DNA of 64,000 nt from Cantharellus purpuraceus. Taxonomy: Eukaryota > Basidiomycota > Agaricomycetes > Cantharellales > Hydnaceae. Every line of letters begins with the position of its first letter. The first letter of the stretch is position 1. The stretch spans positions 556,501 to 620,500 of the forward strand of contig JALBUN010000015.1 in assembly GCA_025174535.1 (NCBI GenBank), in the 5' to 3' direction. The notes below the pieces were generated by a model. The model was not told the DNA's origin. It worked only from the letters and a program-made list of their open reading frames with translations, and searched no databases. The translations under genes were made by a program, and so were the position numbers. Positions 48,476-60,491 of the stretch are shown here, piece by piece.

Positions 48476-50079
48476 CTCTGTGCCAGCTACTTCCTGACTA
48501 CTCGGATATTCAGGTCGTAGTCGCAGATGGTTGTTGCACAGCATTTGGCCTTTTGAATACAACATCATGGTCGTAGTGGAGAGAATATTGACCACCATGT
48601 GGTCGATCAACGCCCCAACGGTATATTGGTTCCGGCTCCATGGCTTGATGACATGATCTCTACCGTAGCAGCAGCTCTATCTGTCAAGTGGTGCTGTGAA
48701 CCTTCTATATCCGCATTGTCACCCTGCCATCTCTAGGGAAACTCCGAGTGCAAGGCATGGCTGCTCCCCCCCCGCATATATTCTTTATTAAAGTTGTCGT
48801 TTCTTCTCACCAGACCATGAACCAACCTTCCAACAAGAACCTAATCAAGGAAGGTCACGAGACAGCATCCGATGTTGAACAAGTCGAGATCTTTTGGGAT
48901 ACCTTTGTTTCACATCAGGCGAGCTCTTCTTCGCCGAACTAAATAAGGAGACATGGGCCTCCTTTCCACAACCCTTCAACTCTGTCAACAGGATGCAAAA
49001 AATGATGAAAATCAACCTTATGCGATCACGCTGAATATTTATAGGAATTCTGATTTCAGTCAGGAAGAGGATATCAGGGAGTGGCCATTCCCGTATAACG
49101 AATGAGGTGAATAGTCGTTTTGTTTCTACTGGAGGGGATATAGAATAAAAGAGTGTTAGTCAGAAGGATGTTCTCTCGGTGGCTATAGAATCCATGTGAG
49201 CCACTCACATCACGTCAATATTACCCCCCAGAACTATAATGTGAAAATAGCTTTCTTTATATAGACTAACGTGAAAGCCTCCCCTGCAGCGATGAACGAC
49301 ATAGTAGCCAGATAAGTAGCTAGATAATTAGACTATGTCAAGGACTCCCGGAATGGCTGCCAGTGGGGTCAGTTGGACGCAAGGAAAATCCACAGCCGTG
49401 GCCTGAAATGTCACAATAACAATAACTGGTTGAAGAAACCAGCGAGATGTTGGAAAAAAGAGACAGTAGGAGATGACGGGAAGCGGATGGTCCGATGATC
49501 AAGAACATACGCACAGCTCCACAAATCTGCGCACATCTCTACACTCGCCGTCTTCCTTGAACCGCCTAAATTGGCCAAGCGTTCCAGCTGTGCGGGAAAG
49601 TCCTATGTTTCCGCGGTCTACACCGCGTTTGGCCCTGCAGGGGATAGTTCCACAAATGCCATTGCACGGGATGCCTTCACAAACACACTCCTTCTAGCTG
49701 CTCGGTGGTACAGACATGATTTCATCTGTGCATGTGAAGTCGCAAGGGTTAGAGTCATATTGAGGTACTGCGTAACTGGAGAAATCGCATGGCCGGACGT
49801 CATTAGCCGCAATGATCTGTACATTTAATAAGTGAGGGACTGGTTCGCTGACATTTCTGCAACAAACCAAGGCAATGAGAGTCCCAGTGACAATGGAGGC
49901 TCCTAAGAGGTTGGCGGCGGCTCGAAGTTGAGCATTGGTAGAAGTGAGGGCTGGGAGGGCGGAGGGTAAGAAGCACACAGTTTGAGGTGGATACCAGCTA
50001 TACATAAGATTGTCATCGACATCTGTATAATCGTCTCCTAGGGCGCGCTTGTGCCGATGGGAGGAGGAAGTCTTGCGCC

Positions 50080-50460
50080 ACCCCTATTATGGGAATTATG
50101 GACACCCGACAGCTGTATACATCAAAGAGACGTATAGGATGTGGGTTATCGTGAGATTCACAATAGAAGGGAGTCATCTTCTTGGACGGATGCTCTTCCC
50201 CGCCTTCTGCAGCGCGTTTGCGTCCGTTTTCCGGGCTTGAAAACTGTCTGTTAAACTCTTGAGTATGTCAAGGAGGAGCAGTGACCGCGACATACTTGCT
50301 TATATGCACCGTTCAACACTCAGAGCCCATCCAAAGACCACATCTTTCCAAACTTCTGCAGACACGCATTGAGGTCGCTCGTGGTGATGATAGGTGTGAA
50401 GCCAGATAGACGACGCCGCTATTTGACCGTACTCATGCCTGTAGTTGGCTGCACTTGTCT
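50080..50460 (+). pseudogene. Duplicated, internally deleted 5' fragment of NOP8
   Basis: Same orientation as the parent at 61740-62390. Matching pieces include TCAAAGAGACGTA, TTGGACGGATGCTC-TCCCCG, CCTTCTGCAGCGCGTTTGCG, CGTTCAACACTC-GAGCCCAT, TGCATTGAGGTCGCTCG-like sequence and TTTGACCGTACTCATGCCTG (NOP8 start codon region). Parent exons 2 and 3 are missing. It ends shortly after the NOP8 start codon, around the TCTAGCAG shared by both. Coding ability is lost. Confidence 0.8.
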
Positions 50461-51410
50461 TCGACTTCTAGCAGTCGAAGACGTGCTACCGTCACTCTCA
50501 GTATACTGCTGCTGACAGAAACTAAAGTGCGACACGTCTTCACTGCAGAGGCAGAGCGCAAGCGCCGTCGCCGCCCGAACGCAATTGCTCCACAGGTGGA
50601 CATAAGAGTTGCATAAGGTTTTCCTCTTTCCGTTCAACACCTGGCATAGCACCGCTGAGGGGAACGCGTCCATATTTTACTGGAAAGCGTTCGCGCGCAC
50701 TGGGCACAGTCACTGCTGAAGCGCCGAATTGGATTGCCGGTAGATCACTACTCTTGGGGTAGAGCATGCCTCTGGTACGACGCACGCACTTAATATCCTA
50801 TCAATAGTCTCCAGACGTTAAACACGACACTCAGTCGGGTGCCAAGGGTATAGAAGCACACCTGGGAGATCTTCCCGTACCATATTGCCATATCCCAGTA
50901 ATTGTCTTTATTTTCATGCCCATCCTGTCCGCGAAAGGCTTTCCAATTGCCTTTGAGCATTAAATCAGATGACAAGTCAATTCGCGATGGCGAATTTGGA
51001 TTCCCTACACTCCGGCGAGTCGAAAGATCGATTCAAAGCTGACTAGATAATCATCGACTTTGCTCTCTGCAGAAACTGCTGTCAACCTGGATCCGTGACT
51101 AGTTACAGTTCATGAAGAGGCCAAGGTGGACTAGGTAGCGTATACTATGCCCTTTGAGAACGTGTGACGCAAGAGTGCAAAGTCGGTCATGAGCGGGAGG
51201 ACGTCAATGAACCAAACCCCCAACCCACAATGTGAATAAACCTCCCATCGAACCATTGAATTAGAATACAGTTGAACACTATAAACAAAGATACGGTCCC
51301 ATCACATGTCATCAGTACAAAAAAGAAAAAGAAACCCACTCCCCATTCGATAAGTTATGCCATCCACCCGTAAAGAATGAAAGAAACCAACGGAGATGCA
51401 CCATAAGAAA

Positions 51411-54354
51411 TCACTTCCAACCCTCATCTGCCCGCCTCAGCGCCCCCCGTAGATGCCCCGCAAAGCTCTCAACATGCTCCGCAGCAAGCATGGTATAATG
51501 CTCCCCCTCCACATCCACCATCTCAAACCGCGCCCCGCTAAACTCTTTCCACGCCGACAGCCGCTCCCGCTTAAACTCCTCCCGCGTCCCCATCGACGGC
51601 AACGGAATCGCACAAAATACCGTCGTCAACGCTCCCTCCACACGCCCCTGCGGCTCAAACGTCCGCCCCGTCCTATTCAGCTCGTACGCCACCTTCACCC
51701 ATCGTATAAATGAATCCAAACGTAGGTCGAGCGCAGCGAGCCGATCCTTATCTGATCGCTCGAATAACCATCTGATCGGCGCCTGCGGGCGCGGCGGCTC
51801 CGTGTCCCTCTCCGCAACGTCGGGAAACGCCTCTTTGAGATCACGCCGGACATCATCCATAGCCGCAGAAGGGATCAGAGAGAGAAACAGCGCGATATTG
51901 ATCAGCACCTCGACCCACGTCAGCTGCTCCATCCGCCACTGGATATGCGGTGGCAAATTCAGCACACCAAACCACGGCACCGCTTTGCCTCGCGCTTCCA
52001 GTCTCCGACATATCTCAAAGGCCACGGCACCGCCGAAGCTGTACCCAGCCACGTAGTAAGGCCCGCTGGGGTACTGCTGCTCGATCGCCTTCACGTACGT
52101 GTCCACCATCTCGTCAAACGTCTTAAACGTGGGATCATCACGGTCAAACCCCCGTGCACGCAACGCGTATATCGGCCGATCGTCCGCCAGCGATCTGGCG
52201 AGACCAATGAACACCAATACTTCCCCCACGCCCGGGTGGACAAGAAACAGTGGCGGCTTTGTCCCCGCATGATTGAAACACACCATCGGTTGGTAATTCA
52301 CATTTTGAGCCTCACCGCGCTGTTTCAATGCGACTAATTCGGAGAGATACGCGCACAGCTCCCCAATCTCTGGCCGTCCCAACAACTCGATGGTGGGAAT
52401 ATCGACAAGCGATAAGCGCGCCAGGATGGACTGTTTCAGGCGCAAGAGATGCATGGATGAGGCACCCATATCAAATATGTTACTCGAGCGGCGGAGCAAC
52501 GAGGGCTCTATTGCAAACACGGAGCCAACGGCTTCAGCAACGGTGCGCTCAATGGGACTAGCCAGGTCAGTCGGCCCTTCGTCTCCCCCGGATCCAAGTC
52601 GGCCGTTGTTCTGGGCCCCGAGCGCCTCTTGCAGCGCACCATAGTCACCCCGCAAGTACGCTTTAGAAAGCTGCGACCGCGATACTTTTCCCAGGGATGT
52701 CTTGACCAACGATGCACGTGCCAGAGGGAGGACGACATGTGGTGCCTGGGCGCAGAACACAGTGCACGCCTTGCTAATAGCGCGGTTCGTGACATGGATT
52801 GTGTGTTGCTGCACCGTGTCAAGGCCTGCCTCAACGACCAGCGCATGCTGGTAGAACACACCATACGTCTCCGTGTCGGCGTTCGCCAGACGCATGGGGC
52901 ACACGTACACATAGCCTGGTGTGACACCGTTGATCCCGGCATCCTCGATGTAGTGCTCCACGTCCTGCGTGGGATGCTTGACACCGTTAATGTTGACGCA
53001 GTCCTTGTCTCTCCCCACAAGAAACAGGTTGCCCTCCGCATCGAGCTCGGCCGAATCTCCAGTGATGAACCAGCCGTCATCGGTGAACGCCTCCCTTGTG
53101 GCACGTTCATTGCCATAGTACAGACTGAACACTGATGGCCCTTTGACCTGAAACTGGCCAGGCTCGCCGGCCGCGCACGGGGCGCCTGTTTCCGTGTTCA
53201 CAACGCGCATGGCGACACCAGGACAGCATGTTCCCAAGGATAGATACTTGGCCTGCGGGCCTGGGGAGCCCCGAATAGGAATGGGCCGTCTGTCGTAGAT
53301 GCACCCGGCGCCTGTCTCGCTCATGCCAAATCCGGCTCGCAGCGCATTTCGAGGAGAGCCATAGGCGCCTATGAGATCCGCCAGAGTGATGGCGGTGCTC
53401 ATGGGGACGGCTTCGCCACCTGATATGAGGACGCGTAGGCTGGACAAGTCGAGCGATGCTGGTGGAAACGGGGTCTGCATGACGTCGCGTAGGAGTTGCG
53501 CGAGGAGGAAATTGGGGCTGAAAGTGTATGTGATGTGGAAGGTGCTTGCCCATTCGAGGAGGTTGCGAGGGTGACTTATGACCGCGGACGGGGCAACGAG
53601 CCACTGACTGTTATAAATGTGAGAACAGGCACGTGTGCTGTTTCGAGGCTCACCTCGCATTTGCTTCTAGTGCGTGGATGTGAATCTCGGATACGCACGC
53701 GACGTGATCAAAGGCGATCCAATTGAACAGGCGTGATGCGGAGGTGGTCCCGTGGTGTTGAATCTTGCCGCGGACGCTTGACAAGAGGTTGGCGTGCGTC
53801 AGCTGGACGGCTTTGGAGTTTCCTGTCGATCCCGAGGTGAGCATGAAGCACGCCACATCATGCGGTGATGCGCGACGCGCGGGGAAGATGGCCCGGCTGG
53901 GAGCCGCAGACGGTGGGGGAAGGTCGTCGGATGCGAGAGCCTTTAGCCCTGGAACGAGCTGGCGCACCCCCTCTGCGAGGGTGGCTGGTGCTATGAGCGT
54001 CGGGCCATGAAAGAGCGCCTGGAGGTGGTGGAAGAGGAGTGCCTGGCGGGAGGGGTCTGGGTGCAGCGGGGGGAGGGGACAGGCCGGGATGCCGGCGAGA
54101 CAGCAGGCCCAGAAGAGGAGCACGTGGCTCTCGTGGTCCGGAAAGCTGGCGAGGACGGTGTCCCGGGACGTGAGGCCGGCAGCGAGGAGACGTGCGGCGT
54201 AGATGGAGGCGGCGTGGAAGAGGTCGGTGTAGGTGAGGGACTTGTACACGGTGCCGCGGGCGTCGAGGTAGGCTACACGTGGCGCGGAGCTGGAGCTGGG
54301 GTTGTCTGTAGCGCGTGTGTACAGGAGGTCAGGGAGCGTCTGGGGAAGCAGCAT
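51411..54354 (-). CDS. NRPS-like A-T-TE synthetase, terphenylquinone/atromentin type
   Basis: Two exons (54354-53654, 53607-51411) give 965 aa, typical for A-T-TE synthetases. Adenylation domain, residues 1 to about 560: MLTSGSTGNSKAV (171-183), FDHVACVSEIHIHALEANA, AGFGMSETGAGCIY, GWFITGDSAELDAEGNLFLV, GRDKDCVNINGVKH. Thiolation domain with IFDMGASSMHLLRL (phosphopantetheine site about Ser618). Thioesterase domain with LFLVHPGVGEVLVF, YALRARGFD, GYSFGG (nucleophile Ser757) and GEHYTML (His about 937). There is no condensation domain. Known members dimerise aromatic alpha-keto acids into quinones or furanones. It diverges from the membrane-protein gene at 55257. The product cannot be predicted; no aminotransferase is adjacent. 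Confidence 0.88.
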
Positions 54355-55256
54355 GGCAGACGTTCAATTTGGCATTGCACATACATTAATATACCGCGCC
54401 ACGAAGCACCAAACTGCGAACAGATGCTATTCAAAAGTCTTTGGTCCCCAATCTGGCGCCGTTGGCAGTGCACCGAAACCCGTATGCTTCAGCGCATCTT
54501 TGGAGAAGGTGACTAGCCAAATCTGGGTTCAATGTGGTATTCCTAGTGCATTTGGTGACGCCAGGTGGACCTAGTGCAGTAGTCTCGCTGACTGGCCGCC
54601 GGTGTCCGCGGGTCGCTAGCGGGTCATGCGAGCGCTCTTCATCGGCTTCAATGGCCCCCGATACGAACGCTATTTCCCTGATTTCCGCGGGCTCCATACA
54701 CCATCACTTGCGCGTCCGGAATGATTGATTCTTCATACGTGTGTGTGGCGAACATGACGATTTTGCATCCCAGGCTACCATTGGGGGCATCGGTCTCCTG
54801 CGTTGGCACAGGCCGAGGTTGCGATGATCTCCCAGCGATCCTCCACACATTCCCGGTTTGCCCGTCTGCACTCATCGGGCATCAAAAGAGGTTGGACACT
54901 GATCTAAGCGGGAAAAAGATGCCTAGCGTTGGTCACACTGGACATTGCATTGGTGTGCCTAGTATCCGATGGCGCCGCTGATGCATCACACTGATGGGGA
55001 TGCGGCTCTCCGCGGACGCACGAGAAGTTGTATTCCATATGCGATGGCCGGGTGTTTGAGTCCCAGGGGGGCGACGTAGCAGCTTCGGGTAAGCGCAAAC
55101 TTTGCACGGCGCGAATGGAACACAGATCTTTCGTTCCCGATCAGCTGATGATGACGATAGCGTGCTCTGGACTGTAACTGGCTGTCATCCCAATCGCTGT
55201 TCTCTCTTTATCTTTCTCGTTTCTCCCCCTGCTTTGTTTTTTTCTTTGTTCACGAC
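54355..55256. promoter_or_regulatory. Divergent promoter region of the metabolic cluster
   Basis: 900 bp between the start of the A-T-TE synthetase (minus) and the membrane-protein gene (plus). No supported gene. A T/C-rich tract (55200-55250) directly precedes the ATG at 55257, as is common for fungal core promoters. Confidence 0.5.
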
Positions 55257-56578
55257 ATGTCGTCCCCGCCAGGTGCACCCCCGCCCCCCAACGTGGCAGA
55301 AATACCTCTCCCGCCCGGAATGACCCTTGACCAATTTCAGTCGCTGCAGCACTCCCTGGGTGAGTCCCCGTCCTGTCCCCCCAGATGCTCGCCCCGCTCA
55401 TAGCGGTGTAGTCACGCTGGCGATCACTGCAGCAGTGGCATTTGGAGTCATGTTGTGGGAGTAGTAAGTTGTCCTTTCATCCTTGGGCAGGCGCCTCACC
55501 ATCCGCTAGTGCCAACCTGCTCCCGGACGAGATCAAATTGTATCAGACGTCTAGCAAAGACCTATGGCATACACCGGCCTCCTACTCGTGCGTGTCTGCC
55601 CTGCCCTCTGCCCACCCGTCCTGACGCGTCTTGCCCCCCAGCTTCGTGGTCCTGCGCTACTCGGGGATCATCGCCACGTTTCCCTCCCTCTTCTTCACCT
55701 CCGTGCAGAGCAACCACTGCCAAGCCGCCGTCGTCATCAGTCAGCTGGGCGTCGTGCTGGTGGTCGCCTCGTCCGGGATCATCTTTTGCTACCGTGTCTT
55801 TGCGATCTGGGCCGGGAACCGGCTGGTCCACGCCGCCATCAGCATTGTGTATCTCGGTATGCTGGCATGTTGGGTGCGTCGTCCATCACTGCTGCCCTCC
55901 CCCCCCCCGCGTCCGACCCCATTCCAGATTCTTGTCGCATCACGCTACCACGCCTCCAACGGCCCCCACACGCCTTTCGGCTCCAACTGCCAACTGCAGC
56001 CCATCGTCACATGGGCACCCATCTGCAACGCCTCCTCCGTGCTCTTCGACTTTGTCATCCTGCTGCTGACGGTGGTCAAGCTCGGCGCGAACCGGCGCAG
56101 CAGCCGCGTGGGGTGGCTCATCTACCGCGACAGCGTCGTGTACTTTCTGTTCACGGCCGTGACGAACACGGTGGTGCTCGTGATACAGGCGCTGGGGCCG
56201 CGCTTTGCGCTGGTCAAGCCGGCCGTGCTGCCGTTTTCGACGGTGATCACGGCGACGATGGGCGTGCGCGTGTTTTTGAACCTGCGGCTGCTGCATCGGC
56301 GGGAGGCGCGGCAGAACGCGGGTGGCGGTGGTGGGGCGGGGAGCTATGAGGTGTCGACGGGGAGTCGCAGCACCGAGAGGGCGTATCCTGGTGGTGCTGG
56401 TGGCGGTGGCGGTGGCGGCAGCAAGACAGGGTCGCAGAGTGCGGCGTCGCGTCTGGCGATACCGATGCAGACGCTGGTGGTGAGCTCGGAAGGGACGCCG
56501 GGGCATGGGGCGCCTGACGGGCCGTTTTATTACCCGGGTGGGCGTGCGGGGGACGTCAAGGACGCTGGGTATCCTTGA
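55257..56578 (+). CDS. Multi-pass (seven-helix type) membrane protein
   Basis: Five exons (55257-55359, 55412-55463, 55510-55587, 55642-55873, 55928-56578) give 371 aa. Pro-rich N-terminus, then hydrophobic segments: VTLAITAAVAFGVMLWEY; SFVVLRYSGIIATFPSLFFT; AAVVISQLGVVLVVASSGII; HAAISIVYLGMLACWILVAS; ICNASSVLFDFVILLLTVV; DSVVYFLFTAVTNTVVLVIQ; LPFSTVITATMGVRVFLNL. The C-terminal tail is Gly/Ser-rich, with a (GGT)n-type repeat near 56391-56420. This is a common but uncharacterised Agaricomycete membrane-protein family; receptor or transporter function is unproven. It is next to biosynthetic genes in the same direction as the O-methyltransferase. Confidence 0.82.
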
Positions 56579-56772
56579 GTATCAGATTAATTCGCATTGG
56601 CATCTTTTTGGTTATTTCTAGTTAAAAGTAATAATGTGTATGTGTTGGCTAGGGTCACGTTCCGGCACCGCATTTGCGAGATTGATCTTGATGTGCATCA
56701 CGGCATTCAATGGCTTATATATTCTTAAACGGCCCAAACACGGCCGTCATCGCTGCCCCAAAGTCACTCACC

Positions 56773-58296
56773 ATGTCCTCCACCTCCGCTGCCGTCCAAC
56801 ACGCAGAGCACCTCCTCCGCCTCGCCAAGTCCCTCGCCTCGCCCGGCCCCGACGCTCTCACGGCGTGGAACACCAGGATGGAGATCCAGCGCGTGTGTGA
56901 CCAGCTGTTGGAAAGCACAATGGGCCCGTTGCAGTACACGGTCGTCTTGGCCGGTGAGTACAGCACACCGTCCGTCCGTGTGTGTGTGTGTTGCTGATGT
57001 CTCTCGCACAGAATCATGCCACGAAAGCCAGGCGCTCCACTTTGTCACTGTGCTCGGCATTCCAGACATGATCGGGGATGGCGAGGCCAGTCTTGCCGCC
57101 CTCAGCACCCAGGCCGGCGTGCGCCCCCACTTCATCGGTCAGTAGCAGCCTGCCCAAGGGGCGGCGCCTCCACGCTGATGCATATACAGCGGTGACGATG
57201 AGCTGTCTCCTGGGCCGTGGATACTTTGAGGAAGTGGGCCACTTTGGCTCGCGCGTGTACAAAAACAACAGCCTCTCGCAGATCCTCCGCGAGACGCACC
57301 CCACGTCCCTCAAAGCTGCCATCGGCTTCATGTACGTCCCCCGCCCCATCCCATCCTCACACACACACACGCTGTTTTGATTTCGCAGCGGCGACGAAGG
57401 ATTCCGCGCGTCGTCCCGCCTCGTCGACGCGGCAAAGGTCCCGGCGCCAGGGGCGAAGAGCCTGCCGGCGGGCAACATTGCGTTTGGGTTCGAGGAGACG
57501 GTGTTTGAGTGGATGGCGAGGCCGGAGCAGGCGTGGCGCGCGGAGCGGCTGGGGCGCGCCATGCAGCAGCTGGACAAGGCGGCAAATGTGCACGCCGCGG
57601 AAGGTGCGTTAGGGGGGGTCGTCGTGTTCCCTCGGCATTGTTGTTTCTGACGGCTGTGGGTCAGATTATCCATGGGAGAGACTGGCGTCGCCGATGGTTG
57701 ATGTGGGGGGCGGGATTGGGTCGCTTGAAATGTCGCTCGCGGCACACGCGCGCCTTGACCATCTCCAGTTTATCATCTTTGATCTTCCCAACACGGTCAA
57801 GGTCGGACAAGAGGTCTGCATCCACAACCCACACTCTCCTCCCAGTCTTGACGCAGCGTATATGTGACAGATCTGGAACGCGCGGCTGCCGGACAGGGTG
57901 AACCGCGTGTCCTTTGTGCCGGGCAGCTTCATGGCGCCCACGCTCGCCGAATCGAACATCCCACAGGGAAAACCGACGTACGTGATCCGACACGTGCTGC
58001 ACGACTGGACGGACGACGAGGTGGTGTTTATCCTGGGCAGACTGCGCGAGGCGATGCTCGGCGGCGGCGGCGGGGCGCGGCTGGTGGTGGTGGAGATGCT
58101 GCTGCAGCCCACGTCGCCGCGCTTCCTGCGCTCGACGAGCATGCAGCTGCTGGGGCTGAACAACGGGCGGACGCGGACGCACGGGGAGATGGAGGACCTT
58201 GTGCGGCGCGCGGGGTTCAGGGTGGCGCGCGTGGTGTATATGCGCGCGTTGGATTCGATCATCGAGGCGGAGCCGGCTGTTGTGGATCAGGCCTAG
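56773..58296 (+). CDS. SAM-dependent O-methyltransferase (plant/fungal OMT family)
   Basis: Six exons (56773-56953, 57012-57137, 57190-57331, 57389-57603, 57665-57813, 57871-58296) give 412 aa, all GT-AG and in frame. N-terminal winged-helix dimerisation part (residues 1 to about 220), SAM motif VDVGGGIGSLEMSLA, FIIFDLPNTV, and a catalytic-base segment VIRHVLHDWTDDE with His, then LVVVEMLLQP and a C-terminal helix. This family methylates hydroxyls of small aromatic metabolites. An upstream in-frame ATG at 56710 is possible; 56773 (MSSTSAAVQHAEHLL) fits the family better. Its position beside the synthetase suggests tailoring of the same product. Confidence 0.87.
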
Positions 58297-58563
58297 CCCA
58301 CCGTGATTTCAAATTAGATTACGGTGGCTACGGGAGTTGCTGGGGGCCACATGTATATCGATGTGTATGTGTCATGTGTTGAGTGGGGCGATCCGCTGTT
58401 CTGTGAATTCATAATTGAGAGACGCCACACCTAGGGATTATAGTTAAGCTCCTTCTTGATCCAGGGTCACGGGCGCCAGTGCCACAGCGCCAAGATCCAC
58501 CGCCGCCGTCAATACCGCACTCCCAACTTCACACTCCACACACTCGTCCACTCGCCGCCCAGC

Positions 58564-59610
58564 ATGTCCGGATTCCCTACAGACCCATACGAGCAGCTCC
58601 ACTACAACATGGTCCGCGGTACGTCGCACCTCCCCCCCACCAACATGCAGGCTTAGCGCTACTTCGCAGCTCACCAGACGTTCAAGACCGGATACGAGAG
58701 CATTCTGCCACGGCTCGACCACCCCCCCACGAACGACCTGGCCAACTTTCTCGGGTACTGCGAAGCATGGGCCGGCGCCATCGACGACCATCACAACACC
58801 GAAGGTACGTCCCACCGCACTCCCCCCCGCAATGCATCATCTTATTTTTTTTAAGAGGCGGTCGTGTTCCCCTTTCTTAACAAAAAGCTCGACTTTTCCC
58901 CCGAAATCGAAGCGCACAAGGTCATCCACGCAGCACTCGACGAGCTCCTCGCCGCGATCCGCGCCGCCAAAGCCGACACCTCCAAATTCGACGCCAACAC
59001 GCTCAAGGACATGATGCTCAAGCTCAAGGACCCTCTCGTACGTCGTTTCCAACAGCGGCTTGTTTCCTCCTCATCGGCAGCTGCACCTAGTACAAACATC
59101 TCGACGCGGAAATCCTCCGCATCGCCCCCTCAGAGCTCAAAGCCTGGGAGGCCCACGACCTCAAAAAGCTCAACGACGAACTCGACAAGTACGCAAAGTC
59201 CTCCGGAAACCCCTTCCTCCTCGTGCCTTTCATGCGAAGGTCAGTCGTCAGGCCTCATCCCTTCCCAGCCCCCACTCTCTTTCGCGATTTACTAGACAAT
59301 GTCGCGCCGCACCCCTACTTACCACCTTCCGCACCATCTCAGCCACACACCGCCAGAATTCAAAGACGTCTGGCCACCCATGCCCTGGGCCGTACGCAAA
59401 ATCATCGTCCCATACGTCCTCGCCGTGCGGTATTCAGGGTCAGTCAATCCCCCCCTCAACTCTCCCAAATGCCTATACTAGGCCTATTGCGTGCATATAC
59501 CCACTGTTCATCACCATCTGTTCTTGATCTTTCACCGTCGTAGCTGGTGAAACTGACCATGCGCCTTTGATGACAGATATTGGAAATACGCGCCGTACGC
59601 CATGTCGTGA
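58564..59610 (+). CDS. Hemerythrin-like (HHE) domain protein
   Basis: Six exons (58564-58611, 58657-58804, 58856-59037, 59091-59239, 59343-59438, 59577-59610) give 218 aa. Starts MSGFPTDPYEQLHYNM; metal-binding pattern His in HQTF, HH in AIDDHHNTEE, HKVIHAALDEL and later YKHLDAEI. Four-helix HHE proteins bind a di-iron centre and oxygen or act in redox/iron handling. The first intron uses a GTCCGC donor; the alternative GTACGT donor 7 nt later breaks the frame. The C-terminus (WKYAPYAMS) resembles fungal members. Same strand as the two genes before it, 270 bp downstream of the O-methyltransferase. Confidence 0.8.
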
Positions 59611-60491
59611 TCACGACACGTGCTGGTCCTCCCGCAAGTTACCGTGCAATGCTAACCCTCACAAAGTATCGTCTTCACGTCCTATCTTGTTTTTTTTTTT
59701 TAGTTTTTGATTCACGTACGGTATATGTTCATCCCGGGGGACAGCTCAACTTCTCCCACCCCCCTTCCTATCATTTGGGCTGCCCCGCCATCCCACATAG
59801 TCTTGTATGCCTTTTTTTTTTTTTTTCGTGTCATGTCTCGCGTGTGGCATGGTTAGTTTGCGTCGGCGAAATCGTGACGCTCTGTATACCCCGCCTTTGT
59901 CCACGTTTCGCAATAATAGGGTGTTACAACGGTACTGTGAGTATAGCGCAACCTTGGTGGCAGCGGCTCTCGAGCGCTTAAAGGTGCCGCGGGGCTTTTT
60001 TTTTATTTATTTCTTTGGGTTTGCCATCCATGCATCATGGGCTGGAGCAAGCCGTGTCATAATATCGCACATGTTATAACTAAGAAATTGGGCTGCAAAG
60101 GAGGGGGGGGGGGGGGTGCGTATAATACGGCGGGTGACCGACCTATGCCCATTGTCACAATCCACATATATGTGAGGAGGACCCCATGAGATGTACGTGT
60201 GCATCAAGACCAAGCAAAGATTTGCGCAATGTAAAAACCCCACGTGAAGAGCCCCCCTACATCCCCCAGCTCCCCAGCGTCCCAGATTTGGCTGGCTGTG
60301 GCACCGTTCTCCGACTCTAGCACCTGTCCTCTGCCGTATGGACGCCCATGTTAGACAATGCGTAGAGGGGGGGTGATAATGCATCGATCGTGGTAAGATC
60401 ATGGTCATGGTCATCAACCCTCGCCAGCATCTCGTCCATTGAACCCAACATCCGAAACGCCAACACCCCACCAAATGAGCACCCCCCTCCT
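59611..60491. other. Intergenic region with homopolymer runs
   Basis: Convergent 3' regions of the HHE gene (plus) and NOP8 (minus). Contains T runs (59691-59701, 59813-59826, 59996-60003) and 14 consecutive G at 60103-60116. ORFs on minus at 60007-60600 overlap the NOP8 3' end in another frame and are not supported. Confidence 0.5.

Larger units (their letters stand above)
46593..51410. other. Gene-poor region with decayed duplicates
   Basis: 4.8 kb with a 13-base G run at 46609-46621 after the previous stop. It contains a decayed piece of Cch1 (47998-48475) and of NOP8 (50080-50460), each listed separately. Other ORFs (48748-48942, 49473-49697, 49571-49828, 50419-50785 on minus) have no family motif and no supported exon structure. 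48500-49950 may hold further gene remnants that I cannot identify. Confidence 0.5.

Noticed and set aside
55360..55383. 25-nt intron joining the first two exons of the membrane-protein gene at CCCCAG
   Set aside because: Too short for a spliceosomal intron; the acceptor at 55410-55411 gives a 52-nt intron and a clean transmembrane segment.
60103..60116. Run of 14 G as a functional G-quadruplex
   Set aside because: A single homopolymer in an intergenic region with no conserved context; could also be a sequencing-prone site.
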